Of a DNA stretch of 64,000 bases, positions 9,778 to 17,944 are shown one piece after another. The notes below the pieces were generated by a model. The model made no database searches and was not told the origin of the DNA. It saw only the letters and a program-made list of their open reading frames with translations. Numbering within the stretch: position 1 is the first letter of the stretch; every line of letters begins with the position of its first letter. Origin of the DNA: Hyunsoonleella aquatilis. GTDB lineage: Bacteria; Bacteroidota; Bacteroidia; Flavobacteriales; Flavobacteriaceae. The stretch spans positions 682,001 to 746,000 of the forward strand of contig NZ_JACNMF010000002.1 of assembly GCF_014270105.1 (NCBI RefSeq), given 5' to 3'. The position numbers and the translations under genes were made by a program.

Positions 9778-12125
9778 AACGCCAAGTCGTCTGGAAGTTC
9801 GTCTTCCTGGGCATCATCGTCATCAATTACTGTTTTACCAGTAGCCTTGGAACAATCCACTATGATCGATAAATCTTTGGGTTCTTCAAATTCTTCTTTG
9901 GATACATTTAAGGTCTCATCGGCATAACAACTTTTCATATAGAGCGCCCAAATAGGTAATGCCATTACACCACCTTGTCCATACGTAATGCTTCTAAAAT
10001 GTACTGCTCTATCATCACCGCCTACCCAAACGCCAGTAACCAAATTAGGGACCATTCCCATAAACCAACCATCACTTTGGTTTTGTGTGGTACCCGTTTT
10101 TCCAGCAATGGGATTAGTGAATTCATAAGGATAACCCGTTACCACTTTTTTGTATTCAGCTTTGTTCTTTTTATAGCTATGGCGCAAACTACCTCCAGAG
10201 CCATATTGAGTTACCCCCTCCATCAATTTAGTTGCCACATAAGCAGTTTCCTCACTCAATACATCCCGGGTTTCAGGAGTAAACTGGTACAATAATGTTC
10301 CATTTTTGTCCTCAATACTTGTTACCATGACAGGCTTGGTGTATACGCCTTTGTTAGCAAAAGTTGCATAGGCTCCAACCATTTCATAGACGCTTAAATC
10401 GGGAGTTCCCAATGCAATAGCAGGCGTAGGCAACATATCCGATTCAATGCCCAAATTCTTAGCTAAATCCACAACAGTTTGCGGGCCTACTTTGTCAATT
10501 AAACGCGCTGTTACCGTATTTATAGAGTTTGCCAAGGCATTTTTTAATGTTCGATTACCTCCGTAATTGTTGGTCGCATTTTTCGGACACCATTCTTCTG
10601 GATTTCCGAATTTATTTGCCTCAATACAGAAAGGCGTGTCGGGGAATTCATCACAAGGCGAAAAGTGCAACTGGTCAATAGCAGTGGTGTATACAAAGGG
10701 TTTAAAGGTGGAGCCTATTTGACGTTTACCCTGCTTCACCATATCATATTGAAAATGCCTATAGTCCATACCACCTACCCAGGCTTTTACATGTCCAGTA
10801 TGCGGATCCATGGACATCATTCCTGTTCGTAAGAATGACTTGTAATAGCGCATAGAATCCATGGGTTTCATGATAGTATCAATTTCGGAAGGTTTACCAT
10901 CTTTCCAAACAAAAACCGACATCGGAACAGGTTTATCAAAGGAGGCGATAATTTCCTTATTAGATTTTTTCAGGTCATATTTCATATGTCTCCAACGTTC
11001 CGATTGGCGCATGGAATTCTCCATTAGGGTATCAATCGCACCTCGCGTCAATTCCAGAAATGGCGCTGTAGGATTTCGCTTTGGCGTATTCTGATTAAAA
11101 AACTCAGCTTGAAGTCTTGGCATATGTTGTTGTACGGCGTCCTCAGCATATTGTTGCATTCGGGAATCGATGGTGGTATAAATCGTTAAACCGTCATTAT
11201 ATAAACTCCATTTGCTACCATCAGGTTTTGGATTCTTTTTAATCCAGTCTTTCATAAAGCCAGACAAATAGCCTCTAAAGTAAGTAGCGATGCCATCACG
11301 GTGGGATTGTGGCGTGTATTTAATATCCAGCTCCGTGGCTTGCAATGAATCCTTGAGCTTATCATCGATGTATTCGTATTTATACATTTGAGCCAATACA
11401 ACATTCCGTCGATTTTTCACCCCAACAGGATTACGGCGTGGGTTGTATAAGGAAGAATTCTTAAACATCCCTACCAACATAGCGCATTCCTTTAAATCCA
11501 GTTCTTTTGGTTCTTTGTCAAAATAAATCGCGGCTGCACTTCTTATGCCATCTGCGTTGTTTCCGAAATCATAGATATTAAAATATTGGGCAATGATTTC
11601 TTCTTTGGTATACTGGCGTTCCAGTCGCGTAGCGATAATCCATTCCCTAAGTTTTTGAGATAACTTCTCAACAATGTTGGCCTTCTCCCTTCTATGGAAT
11701 AATTGCTTTGCCAATTGCTGTGAAATGGTACTAGCACCACCTTTTTTACCCATAAAAACTGCAGCTCTTAAAGTTCCTCTGGCATCAATACCTGCATGTT
11801 CATGAAACCTGGCATCCTCTGTAGCTATCAAGGCATCCACCAAATTCTGGGGCAACTCTTCATAACCAACCGGGGTACGGTTATCGTTAAAATAGAATTT
11901 CCCTAAGGTTTTACCATCTGAAGATATAATTTCTGTGGCCAAGTTAGTTTTTGGGTTTTCTAAAACGGTATGGTCGGGCATTTCACCAAAGGCTCCCCAC
12001 GAGGCCAATAAAAATAATAGTATCACCAGAAGAACACCTCCCAGAAATACTATCCAAAACCATCGAATGTATTTTGAAAAACCCGATGGGGTAGCGGATT
12101 CCTTTTTTAATTTAGTTTTTGCCAT
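9774..12125 (-). CDS. Penicillin-binding protein 1A (bifunctional transglycosylase/transpeptidase)
   Basis: It polymerises and cross-links peptidoglycan at the outer face of the inner membrane. A cytoplasmic basic tail and one TM helix (residues about 18-45) precede the GT51 domain, whose TEDARFHEHAGIDARG holds the catalytic Glu. Transpeptidase motifs follow: SxxK in IGSTFKPF, SxN in ANSINTVT, and KTGTTQNQSDGWF. At 783 aa it is a normal class A PBP. The C-terminus is acidic (DDDDAQEDELPDD). It follows gldH by about 40 nt in the ricT-gldH-pbp order seen in flavobacteria. Confidence 0.95.
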   Translation of the reverse strand: MAKTKLKKESATPSGFSKYIRWFWIVFLGGVLLVILLFLLASWGAFGEMPDHTVLENPKTNLATEIISSDGKTLGKFYFNDNRTPVGYEELPQNLVDALIATEDARFHEHAGIDARGTLRAAVFMGKKGGASTISQQLAKQLFHRREKANIVEKLSQKLREWIIATRLERQYTKEEIIAQYFNIYDFGNNADGIRSAAAIYFDKEPKELDLKECAMLVGMFKNSSLYNPRRNPVGVKNRRNVVLAQMYKYEYIDDKLKDSLQATELDIKYTPQSHRDGIATYFRGYLSGFMKDWIKKNPKPDGSKWSLYNDGLTIYTTIDSRMQQYAEDAVQQHMPRLQAEFFNQNTPKRNPTAPFLELTRGAIDTLMENSMRQSERWRHMKYDLKKSNKEIIASFDKPVPMSVFVWKDGKPSEIDTIMKPMDSMRYYKSFLRTGMMSMDPHTGHVKAWVGGMDYRHFQYDMVKQGKRQIGSTFKPFVYTTAIDQLHFSPCDEFPDTPFCIEANKFGNPEEWCPKNATNNYGGNRTLKNALANSINTVTARLIDKVGPQTVVDLAKNLGIESDMLPTPAIALGTPDLSVYEMVGAYATFANKGVYTKPVMVTSIEDKNGTLLYQFTPETRDVLSEETAYVATKLMEGVTQYGSGGSLRHSYKKNKAEYKKVVTGYPYEFTNPIAGKTGTTQNQSDGWFMGMVPNLVTGVWVGGDDRAVHFRSITYGQGGVMALPIWALYMKSCYADETLNVSKEEFEEPKDLSIIVDCSKATGKTVIDDDDAQEDELPDDLAF

Positions 12126-12167
12126 ATTGAAAGTGCCTAAAGTATTTAAAGTTATAAGTACTTAAAG

Positions 12168-12668
12168 TTAGCGATTCCGGGTTGGTTTTTCTATCCGAAA
12201 ACCAACATCCGTTATGCCTTCAAGGTTTACAATTCCGTTGACCCTACCGTGCTCTCGCATGGCGTGCTGGATGTTTACGCTGTATTCGCCTGCTTCATTA
12301 AACACCACATTTTCCTTGTACCACAATTTGTTTTCTTTTGTATCGGTAGTTCCTGTTCCCAAAAATTTTCCTGACGGTTCTGCCATACGATACTCTAGGG
12401 TATCCTTGATGGTTTTTCCATGGGGAAAGGTCATCTCAACGATTAAAAACAGATTGTTGTACTTATAAGCATTGGTATTTCTAAGGTTAACGAATAAGTT
12501 GTATGGGTTTATTGTATCTGGTGGGTTAATTTTAAAATTTACTATCGAATCCTTGTGCCATCCGTTGGGTACAGAGTTATAGGCATCAAACACACGGTTT
12601 TCATCGCAGGAGACGACACAGAACACCAATAAAAATACCAAGAGACTATTTTTGGCTATTCTTAGCAT
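12168..12668 (-). CDS. gldH: Gliding motility lipoprotein GldH
   Basis: I choose the ATG at 12668 because it yields a signal peptide and lipobox (LVFCVVSC), which the longer frame would bury. The mature part (ENRVFDAYNSVPNGWHKDS ... TFPHGKTIKDTLEYRMAEP ... GIVNLEGITDVGF) matches GldH, a lipoprotein needed for gliding motility and associated with the type IX secretion apparatus in flavobacteria. At 166 aa the length is typical. Its start overlaps the end of ricT by 23 nt, suggesting coupled translation. sprE at 39.8-42.4 kb is a further gliding/T9SS gene in this window. Confidence 0.9.
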   Translation of the reverse strand: MLRIAKNSLLVFLLVFCVVSCDENRVFDAYNSVPNGWHKDSIVNFKINPPDTINPYNLFVNLRNTNAYKYNNLFLIVEMTFPHGKTIKDTLEYRMAEPSGKFLGTGTTDTKENKLWYKENVVFNEAGEYSVNIQHAMREHGRVNGIVNLEGITDVGFRIEKPTRNR

Positions 12669-13890
12669 TTTGAGGTTTTCTTTTATTATTGCGTCTTCTT
12701 TTGTTGTTCTGCTTCTGTTGGTTTTGATTCTGATTTCCAGAAGCATTTTTATTCCCTTGCTTGCCCTTCCTCCTATTATTTCTACGTTTGTTGCGGCGTT
12801 TTGGACTATCAAAGCGCGTTAAACTATCTTGTCCCACAACGTTTTCAAAGGTAGCTTTAGTATCTTCGTCCAAATCTAAAGCATATTCCTCAAGACTTGT
12901 TACCGGTTTGTTTTGCTTATTCAAATCGATAATTTCATTGGCCTGCTCAGCAGTAATTTTGTGCCAATTCATCCATTCGCCTTCATAGGCATACCACATA
13001 TGTCCTTTGAAAATATCAGTTTTTTGGCATACCGCGGTACCTTTTTCCGTTTGAAGTTTGATTTCGGTTTTTGGAAAATCCTTTAGGGCATCCAAATAAG
13101 TATCCAGTTCATAATTTAAACAGCACTTCAGCTTACCGCATTGTCCCGCCAATTTTTGTGGATTTAAGGACAATTGTTGATAACGCGCAGCGGAAGTACT
13201 TACCGAACGGAAATCTGTCAACCAGGTAGAACAGCACAGTTCCCGCCCACAGGAACCAATGCCTCCCAAACGCGAAGCTTCTTGACGAAAGCCCACTTGA
13301 CGCATTTCGATACGGGTTCTAAATTCGCGTGCAAAAACTTTGATGAGTTCCCTAAAATCAACACGTTCTTCAGCAGTATAATAAAATGTAGCTTTACTCG
13401 CATCCCCTTGGAATTCGATATCGGAAATTTTCATTTGCAACCGCAAATCGATAGCAAACTGGCGCGCTTTCACCTTCATAGGTTCTTCCCTATCGCGAGC
13501 CTTTTGCCAAATATCGATATCCTTTTGCGTGGCCTTTCGATAAATTTTCAAAATATCTTCGCCTTCAGGTGCAATATTTTTGCGTTTCATCTGCACACGC
13601 ACCAATTCCCCCGTAAGGGTAACCATGCCTATATCATGTCCGGCCTTGGTTTGTGTTGCCACAATATCGCCAATGCTTAAAGTAAGATTCTCAGTATTTT
13701 TGTAGTAGTTTTTCCGTCCGTTTTTATAACGCACCTCAACCCAGTCAAAAGGGGTTTCGCCATTAGGAAGGGACATGTTGGCCAACCAATCGAATACGGT
13801 GAGTTTATTACAACTGTCCGTTCCACAAGTACCATTATTTTTGCAACCTTTCGGAGTGCCGTCTTTCGTCGAGCAACTAGCGCAAGCCAT
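12646..13890 (-). CDS. ricT: PSP1-domain protein, RicT/YaaT family
   Basis: The core PSP1 domain contains GSCGRELCCSTWL and GQCGKLKCCLNYE. These cysteine motifs bind Fe-S clusters in the RicT/RicA/RicF complex of Bacillus. An extra Cys-rich N-terminus (ACASCSTKDGTPKGC, then CGTDSC) and a highly basic, Asn/Gln/Lys-rich C-terminal tail (residues about 365-414) are typical of the Bacteroidota version. The Bacillus complex affects RNA processing by RNase Y; the role in flavobacteria is not established. It sits directly upstream of gldH, overlapping it by 23 nt. Confidence 0.88.
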   Translation of the reverse strand: MACASCSTKDGTPKGCKNNGTCGTDSCNKLTVFDWLANMSLPNGETPFDWVEVRYKNGRKNYYKNTENLTLSIGDIVATQTKAGHDIGMVTLTGELVRVQMKRKNIAPEGEDILKIYRKATQKDIDIWQKARDREEPMKVKARQFAIDLRLQMKISDIEFQGDASKATFYYTAEERVDFRELIKVFAREFRTRIEMRQVGFRQEASRLGGIGSCGRELCCSTWLTDFRSVSTSAARYQQLSLNPQKLAGQCGKLKCCLNYELDTYLDALKDFPKTEIKLQTEKGTAVCQKTDIFKGHMWYAYEGEWMNWHKITAEQANEIIDLNKQNKPVTSLEEYALDLDEDTKATFENVVGQDSLTRFDSPKRRNKRRNNRRKGKQGNKNASGNQNQNQQKQNNKRRRNNKRKPQNAKNSQK

Positions 13891-14077
13891 ATTTTATATA
13901 TTGAATTCGCCAATAATCTAAAATTATTGCGAATGGAAGTTCATACCTGATTTTGTTTACCGCCATCCCTGTGAACGACAGTTTAAAGGATTTTTGAATA
14001 CAAGTTTCAAAAAATTCTTTTAATGTGTAAATATATGATTATTCCGAAGACTTAAAAAATATGGATGCCAAGCGATT

Positions 14078-15160
14078 TTAACTTTTAGGAACTTCCTTTT
14101 TCTTCAAAACCTCAAAAATATTCCTTAAGTCTTTTTTGTATGGCAAATGATCGGCTCTCCCTTTTTTAAAGATATCGTTGCTATTGCCTTGGCCTTTTCG
14201 TAGTGCTTTTTGCTCTTCATAAGGTAAGGCATTGATTTCCTTGCAGGCCTCCGAACAACAATTATCCATTTCTTCCTTACATTTATCGCACTGGATAAAC
14301 AGCAGGTGGCAGGCATCATTGGCGCAATTGGTGTGTATATCGAATGGCTCACCGCATTGGTGGCACTGCGCTATCACGTCATCACTTATTTTTTCGGCTC
14401 GGCGTTCATCAAAAACGAAATTTTTTCCAATGAATTTATTTTCGAGGTTTTGTTCTTTTATCTGGCGGGTATACTCTATAATCCCCCCTTCCAACTGGAA
14501 TACATTTTTAAAACCTTTGTGCTTAAAGTAGGCACTGGCCTTTTCGCATCGAATACCTCCAGTGCAGTACATTACCAGGTTTTTATCGGTTTTATGTTCT
14601 TTTAAATCATCCTCAATAATATCCAAGGATTCCCGAAAGGTATCCACATCCGGCGTAACGGCATTTTTAAAATGGCCTATTTCGCTCTCGTAATGGTTGC
14701 GCATATCCACGAGGACGGTGTTTTCGTCCTCAATCAATTTGTTGAACCTATCCGCATCCACATGGATCCCTTTGTCAGTAACATCAAAGGTGTTATCATT
14801 TAAACCATCCGCAACAATTTTATGGCGCACCTTCACCTTCAATTTTAAAAAAGACATATTATCCTGCTCCACGGCAATATTCAGACGGATATCCTTCAAA
14901 AAATCAATGGTATCCAAATGTGCTTTAAACGCGTCAAAACGATCTGCCGGAAGCGACAGTTGCCCATTGATGCCCTCAGAGGCTACGTATATTCGGCCAA
15001 GAACATCCAGTTTGTTCCAAGCGATAAATAATTGATCCCTAAATTCCTGCGGATTTGAAATGTGCGCGTATTGATAGAACGATAACGTCAATCGGTCCTT
15101 TCCGGCCTTTTCGATTAGCGCTGCTCTTTCTTTCGCACTTAAAGTATTGTACAGTTGCAT
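14078..15160 (-). CDS. trhO: tRNA U34 hydroxylase TrhO (rhodanese-like, YceA family)
   Basis: It catalyses oxygen-dependent 5-hydroxylation of uridine 34 in some tRNAs. The N-terminal acylphosphatase-like half (ASEGINGQLSLP) precedes a rhodanese domain with DMRNHYESEIGHF and the catalytic loop CTGGIRCEKASAYF. The C-terminus carries a Cys cluster (QCHQCGEPFDIHTNC, then CDKCKEEMDNCC) likely to bind zinc. At 360 aa it is slightly longer than E. coli YceA because of the C-terminal tail. It is transcribed alone, with 187 nt separating it from ricT downstream. Confidence 0.92.
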   Translation of the reverse strand: MQLYNTLSAKERAALIEKAGKDRLTLSFYQYAHISNPQEFRDQLFIAWNKLDVLGRIYVASEGINGQLSLPADRFDAFKAHLDTIDFLKDIRLNIAVEQDNMSFLKLKVKVRHKIVADGLNDNTFDVTDKGIHVDADRFNKLIEDENTVLVDMRNHYESEIGHFKNAVTPDVDTFRESLDIIEDDLKEHKTDKNLVMYCTGGIRCEKASAYFKHKGFKNVFQLEGGIIEYTRQIKEQNLENKFIGKNFVFDERRAEKISDDVIAQCHQCGEPFDIHTNCANDACHLLFIQCDKCKEEMDNCCSEACKEINALPYEEQKALRKGQGNSNDIFKKGRADHLPYKKDLRNIFEVLKKKEVPKS

Positions 15161-15242
15161 GCTATACCAAGTTTAAGTTAAAGAAAATATTTTGATGCGC
15201 AAATTTACAATTTATAAGTAATTAAAACCCCTATTTATCAAT

Positions 15243-15346
15243 AATTTGGGCGCTACCACAAGGGTCGGGCTTTTCGTTACAAGTCCTCGCGCCCTTTAAG
15301 GGGCGCTGTGGGCTTTCCTCTGCAATCCCTAGCGCACTTATCCGCC
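15243..15346 (+). repeat. Dispersed intergenic repeat, copy 1 of 2 (TTTGGGCG...TATCCGCC)
   Basis: This non-coding block begins ATTTGGGCGCTACC, contains GGGTCGGGC and a GCGCCC/GGGCGC hairpin (15289-15306), and ends CAATCCCTAGCGC then TTATCCGCC. A diverged copy with the same ends and the same GGGTCGGGC core lies at 42495-42663 but with a different centre. The 87-codon frame covering it on the minus strand is a by-product of the repeat. Confidence 0.7.
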
Positions 15347-15397
15347 AAAGTCCGTTCAAAAAACTAGCATTAAACCATCCGTAAAATATAAGGCATA

Positions 15398-15434
15398 AAA
15401 AAAGCACTTTTATTGGGATTAAAGTGCTTTTCTT
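15398..15434 (-). terminator. Orphan intrinsic terminator in the trhO-recA gap
   Basis: Eleven-bp perfect stem (AAAAGCACTTT / AAAGTGCTTTT, 15400-15410 with 15421-15431) and a 10-nt loop. On the minus strand a run of seven T follows; on the plus strand only four. No annotated gene lies directly upstream in either direction, so it may end an unannotated minus-strand transcript starting in 15432-15770. Confidence 0.6.
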
Positions 15435-15716
15435 GACTAACTGAATTTCAAAATTCCTGCCTTTCAACAGAAGAATTAAAAAAGTTAACCGCAAAGGGCT
15501 TCACAATTCTCATAGCAATTATAATAATTGAAACACCAAATGCCTATGTATGTTGATGTGGGATTCAGGTTTTTTCTTTTTCACAGCAAAAATTTTACCC
15601 ACTTTATAAGTAGATGCTGAAAATTTAAAAAGGTTGCGTCTGGCATTAAAATATCGTGCCAAGCCTCAAAAAATTGAGCTGATTTGTGCCTAGAATCCCT
15701 GTTGAAAACTATTATT

Positions 15717-15745
15717 GTGGCATCTCAAAAGATATAGTATTTTAG
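15717..15745 (+). promoter_or_regulatory. Possible recA promoter
   Basis: TATTTTAG at 15738-15745 is one mismatch from the Bacteroidota TAnnTTTG element. A TTG at 15715-15717 lies 20 nt upstream, within the usual spacing. recA starts 27 nt downstream. No obvious SOS box could be recognised. Confidence 0.35.
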
Positions 15746-15772
15746 CGTGAATAATTTTACAGAAAACGAGAG

Positions 15773-16774
15773 ATGAGTAACGAAAAAGAAGCAAAATTAA
15801 AAGCATTAAAACTAACTTTAGATAAACTAGACAAGGCCTACGGGAAAGGCACCGTGATGAAAATGAGCGATGCCGCGGTTGAGGATGTCGATGCCATTTC
15901 ATCGGGATCCCTGGGGCTTGATATTGCATTGGGTGTTGGCGGTTATCCGCGCGGCCGTGTGATAGAAATTTATGGCCCGGAATCTTCAGGTAAAACTACT
16001 TTAACGTTGCATGCCATTGCCGAGGCTCAGAAAGCCGGAGGTATTGCTGCATTTATTGATGCAGAGCACGCATTTGACAGATTTTATGCCGAAAAACTGG
16101 GTGTGGATATTGACAACCTCATCATTTCGCAACCTGACAATGGGGAGCAAGCCCTTGAAATTGCAGATAATTTAATCCGCTCCGGCGCTATAGATATTGT
16201 AGTAGTGGATTCTGTAGCGGCTCTTACACCAAAAAGTGAAATTGAAGGCGAAATGGGCGACTCCAAAATGGGACTGCATGCCCGTTTGATGTCACAGGCC
16301 TTAAGAAAATTGACAGCCTCCATCAGTAAGACGAACTGTACTGTAATTTTCATCAACCAATTGCGTGAAAAAATCGGAGTAATGTTTGGCAATCCAGAAA
16401 CTACTACCGGTGGTAACGCCCTCAAGTTCTATGCTTCCGTACGATTGGATATCAGACGTTCCACTCAAATTAAAGATAGCAGTGGTGGGGTACTAGGTAA
16501 CAAAACCCGTGTAAAAGTGGTTAAAAACAAAGTTGCACCGCCATTCAAAATGTGCGAATTCGACATTATGTACGGTGAAGGCGTTTCAAAAGTGGGCGAA
16601 GTATTGGATATTGCCGTGGAGCATGATATCATCAAAAAAAGTGGCTCATGGTTTAGCTATGCAGACACCAAACTCGGTCAAGGTCGAGACGCCGTAAAGT
16701 CAATTATAAAGGACAACCCAGAACTTCTGGAGGAACTGGAAGAAAAAATAATGCAATCCTTAAAAACCGAATAA
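15773..16774 (+). CDS. recA: Recombinase A
   Basis: RecA forms ATP-dependent filaments on single-stranded DNA, drives strand exchange and activates the SOS response where LexA exists. The Walker A motif [17 protein letters not shown], the [19 protein letters not shown] Walker B region, the [20 protein letters not shown] loop and the C-terminal [14 protein letters not shown] are all present. At 333 aa it is full length, with a short acidic C-terminus ([12 protein letters not shown]). It has its own upstream promoter region and its own terminator, so it is a single-gene unit. Confidence 0.97.
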   Translation: MSNEKEAKLKALKLTLDKLDKAYGKGTVMKMSDAAVEDVDAISSGSLGLDIALGVGGYPRGRVIEIYGPESSGKTTLTLHAIAEAQKAGGIAAFIDAEHAFDRFYAEKLGVDIDNLIISQPDNGEQALEIADNLIRSGAIDIVVVDSVAALTPKSEIEGEMGDSKMGLHARLMSQALRKLTASISKTNCTVIFINQLREKIGVMFGNPETTTGGNALKFYASVRLDIRRSTQIKDSSGGVLGNKTRVKVVKNKVAPPFKMCEFDIMYGEGVSKVGEVLDIAVEHDIIKKSGSWFSYADTKLGQGRDAVKSIIKDNPELLEELEEKIMQSLKTE

Positions 16775-16777
16775 CCT

Positions 16778-16808
16778 AAAAAATCCCGAATCTATCGGGA
16801 TTTTTTTT
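16778..16808 (+). terminator. recA terminator
   Basis: A stem AATCCCGA / TCGGGATT with loop ATCTA lies 4 nt after the recA stop, preceded by A-run and followed by eight T on the plus strand. It is a classic intrinsic terminator. Confidence 0.88.
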
Positions 16809-16881
16809 GCTTAAACACGCAACCATTGGGGGAAAAACGCATCTACTAAAGAAAAGAGAAAGTAAACCCAAATTGTGCATT

Positions 16882-17298
16882 ATGAAAAAGTTTTTAATAC
16901 TTGGCTTTTTGCTAGTGTTTTTAAGTAGTTGTGATTTAGCAGATGATGATGGAAATTTGAACTTCAACTTTGAAGTATTACCTATCGAAAGCGTTGACAT
17001 CCCTGATAGTTTTGAGTTAGGTGCTATTTACCCAATTACAGTGAGTTATTTAAGACCTTCAACTTGTCATCAGTTTAGGGATTTTTATTATTTGAAAGAG
17101 AACAATGAACGCACCGTAGCCGTAATCAATTATTGTTTTGAAAGGAATGATTGTGAGGAATTAACTGATGAAGTGGTAGAAGCCTCGTTTAATTTTAAAG
17201 TTACCAGTAATGGTTCGTATATATTCAAGTTTTGGCAGGGCGAAGACGAAAATGAAGTAGACCAATACTTAATCGTTGAAGTACCCGTTGAAGATTAA
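16882..17298 (+). CDS. Small lipoprotein, 138 aa, unrecognised
   Basis: ATG at 16882 gives a clean lipoprotein signal (MKKFLILGFLLVFLSSC); the frame upstream of it runs through the recA terminator and is not used. The mature domain has about 120 residues, is acidic, and carries three more Cys residues (in STCHQF, INYCFERNDCEE) that may form disulfides. It looks like a small beta-sandwich lipoprotein, but I do not recognise a family. Its neighbours (recA, sigma factor) give no functional hint. Confidence 0.72.
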   Translation: MKKFLILGFLLVFLSSCDLADDDGNLNFNFEVLPIESVDIPDSFELGAIYPITVSYLRPSTCHQFRDFYYLKENNERTVAVINYCFERNDCEELTDEVVEASFNFKVTSNGSYIFKFWQGEDENEVDQYLIVEVPVED

Positions 17299-17401
17299 TG
17301 CCTAATGGATTTTAAAATGATACTTTAAAATTTGATGTTTTGGTATTAATTTTAGGGTTCATTAGTTAAAAGGTTTAAGTGTTAATTAATCCCTGTATCA
17401 C

Positions 17402-17944
17402 TTGAGTTTAAACCAACTCATAGAAAATTGTAAAATCAATGATACTAAAGCACAAGGAGAATTGTACAAACGCTTTTCAAGCAAACTGTTTTCTACCTGC
17501 TTAAAGTATTCGCGCAACTATGTAGAGGCCGAAGACAATTTGCAGGATGCTTTTTTAACCATTTTTGATAAAATTGAACAGTATAAACACAAGGGCTCTT
17601 TTGAAGGATGGCTGAAACGTATCACAGTAAATACAGTGTTACAACGGTACAGAAACGAAAAAGTCTTTGACATCGTAAATGAAAACATAGCTGAAGATGT
17701 TGAAATAGATATTGATGAGGAACAGGTTTCTTTAGATTATTTATTACAAATCATTCAGGATTTACCCGACCGTTACAGGCTGGTGTTCAACCTTTATGTA
17801 CTGGATGGGTATTCACATAAAGATATAGCAGAAATGCTAAAGATTACTATAGGCACTTCAAAATCAAATTTAGCCAGAGCAAGACAGATTTTGAAGCAAA
17901 CCATAGAAGACCAAAACGCAAAGCAAAACCTACAGTCCTTATAA
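17402..17944 (+). CDS. ECF-type RNA polymerase sigma factor
   Basis: Region 2 (YKRFSSKLFSTCLKYSRNYVEAEDNLQDAF ... FEGWLKRITVNTVLQRYR) and region 4 (LPDRYRLVFNLYVLDGYSHKDIAEML, then GTSKSNLARAR) are clear, with no region 3. The start must be TTG at 17402 (or CTG at 17393), because an in-frame stop at 17387 leaves no ATG. The TTG gives the family's normal N-terminus MSLNQLIENCK. Its stop overlaps the ATG of the next gene (TAATG), so the two are co-translated, and the downstream protein is a candidate regulator. Confidence 0.9.
   Translation: MSLNQLIENCKINDTKAQGELYKRFSSKLFSTCLKYSRNYVEAEDNLQDAFLTIFDKIEQYKHKGSFEGWLKRITVNTVLQRYRNEKVFDIVNENIAEDVEIDIDEEQVSLDYLLQIIQDLPDRYRLVFNLYVLDGYSHKDIAEMLKITIGTSKSNLARARQILKQTIEDQNAKQNLQSL

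Noticed and set aside
12214-12468. Plus-strand ORFs over gldH, ricT and pbp genes (for example 12214-12468, 13174-13680)
   Set aside because: They mirror strongly conserved minus-strand genes and show no family features.
13891-14077. Gap between ricT and trhO checked for tRNA or small RNA
   Set aside because: No cloverleaf, hairpin with T-run or ORF could be seen.
15231-15494. Open frame of 87 codons on the minus strand near trhO
   Set aside because: It covers the dispersed repeat and the orphan terminator, has no signal of codon bias, and its translation of the repeat (EESPQRPLKGARTC) is what the repeat gives by chance.
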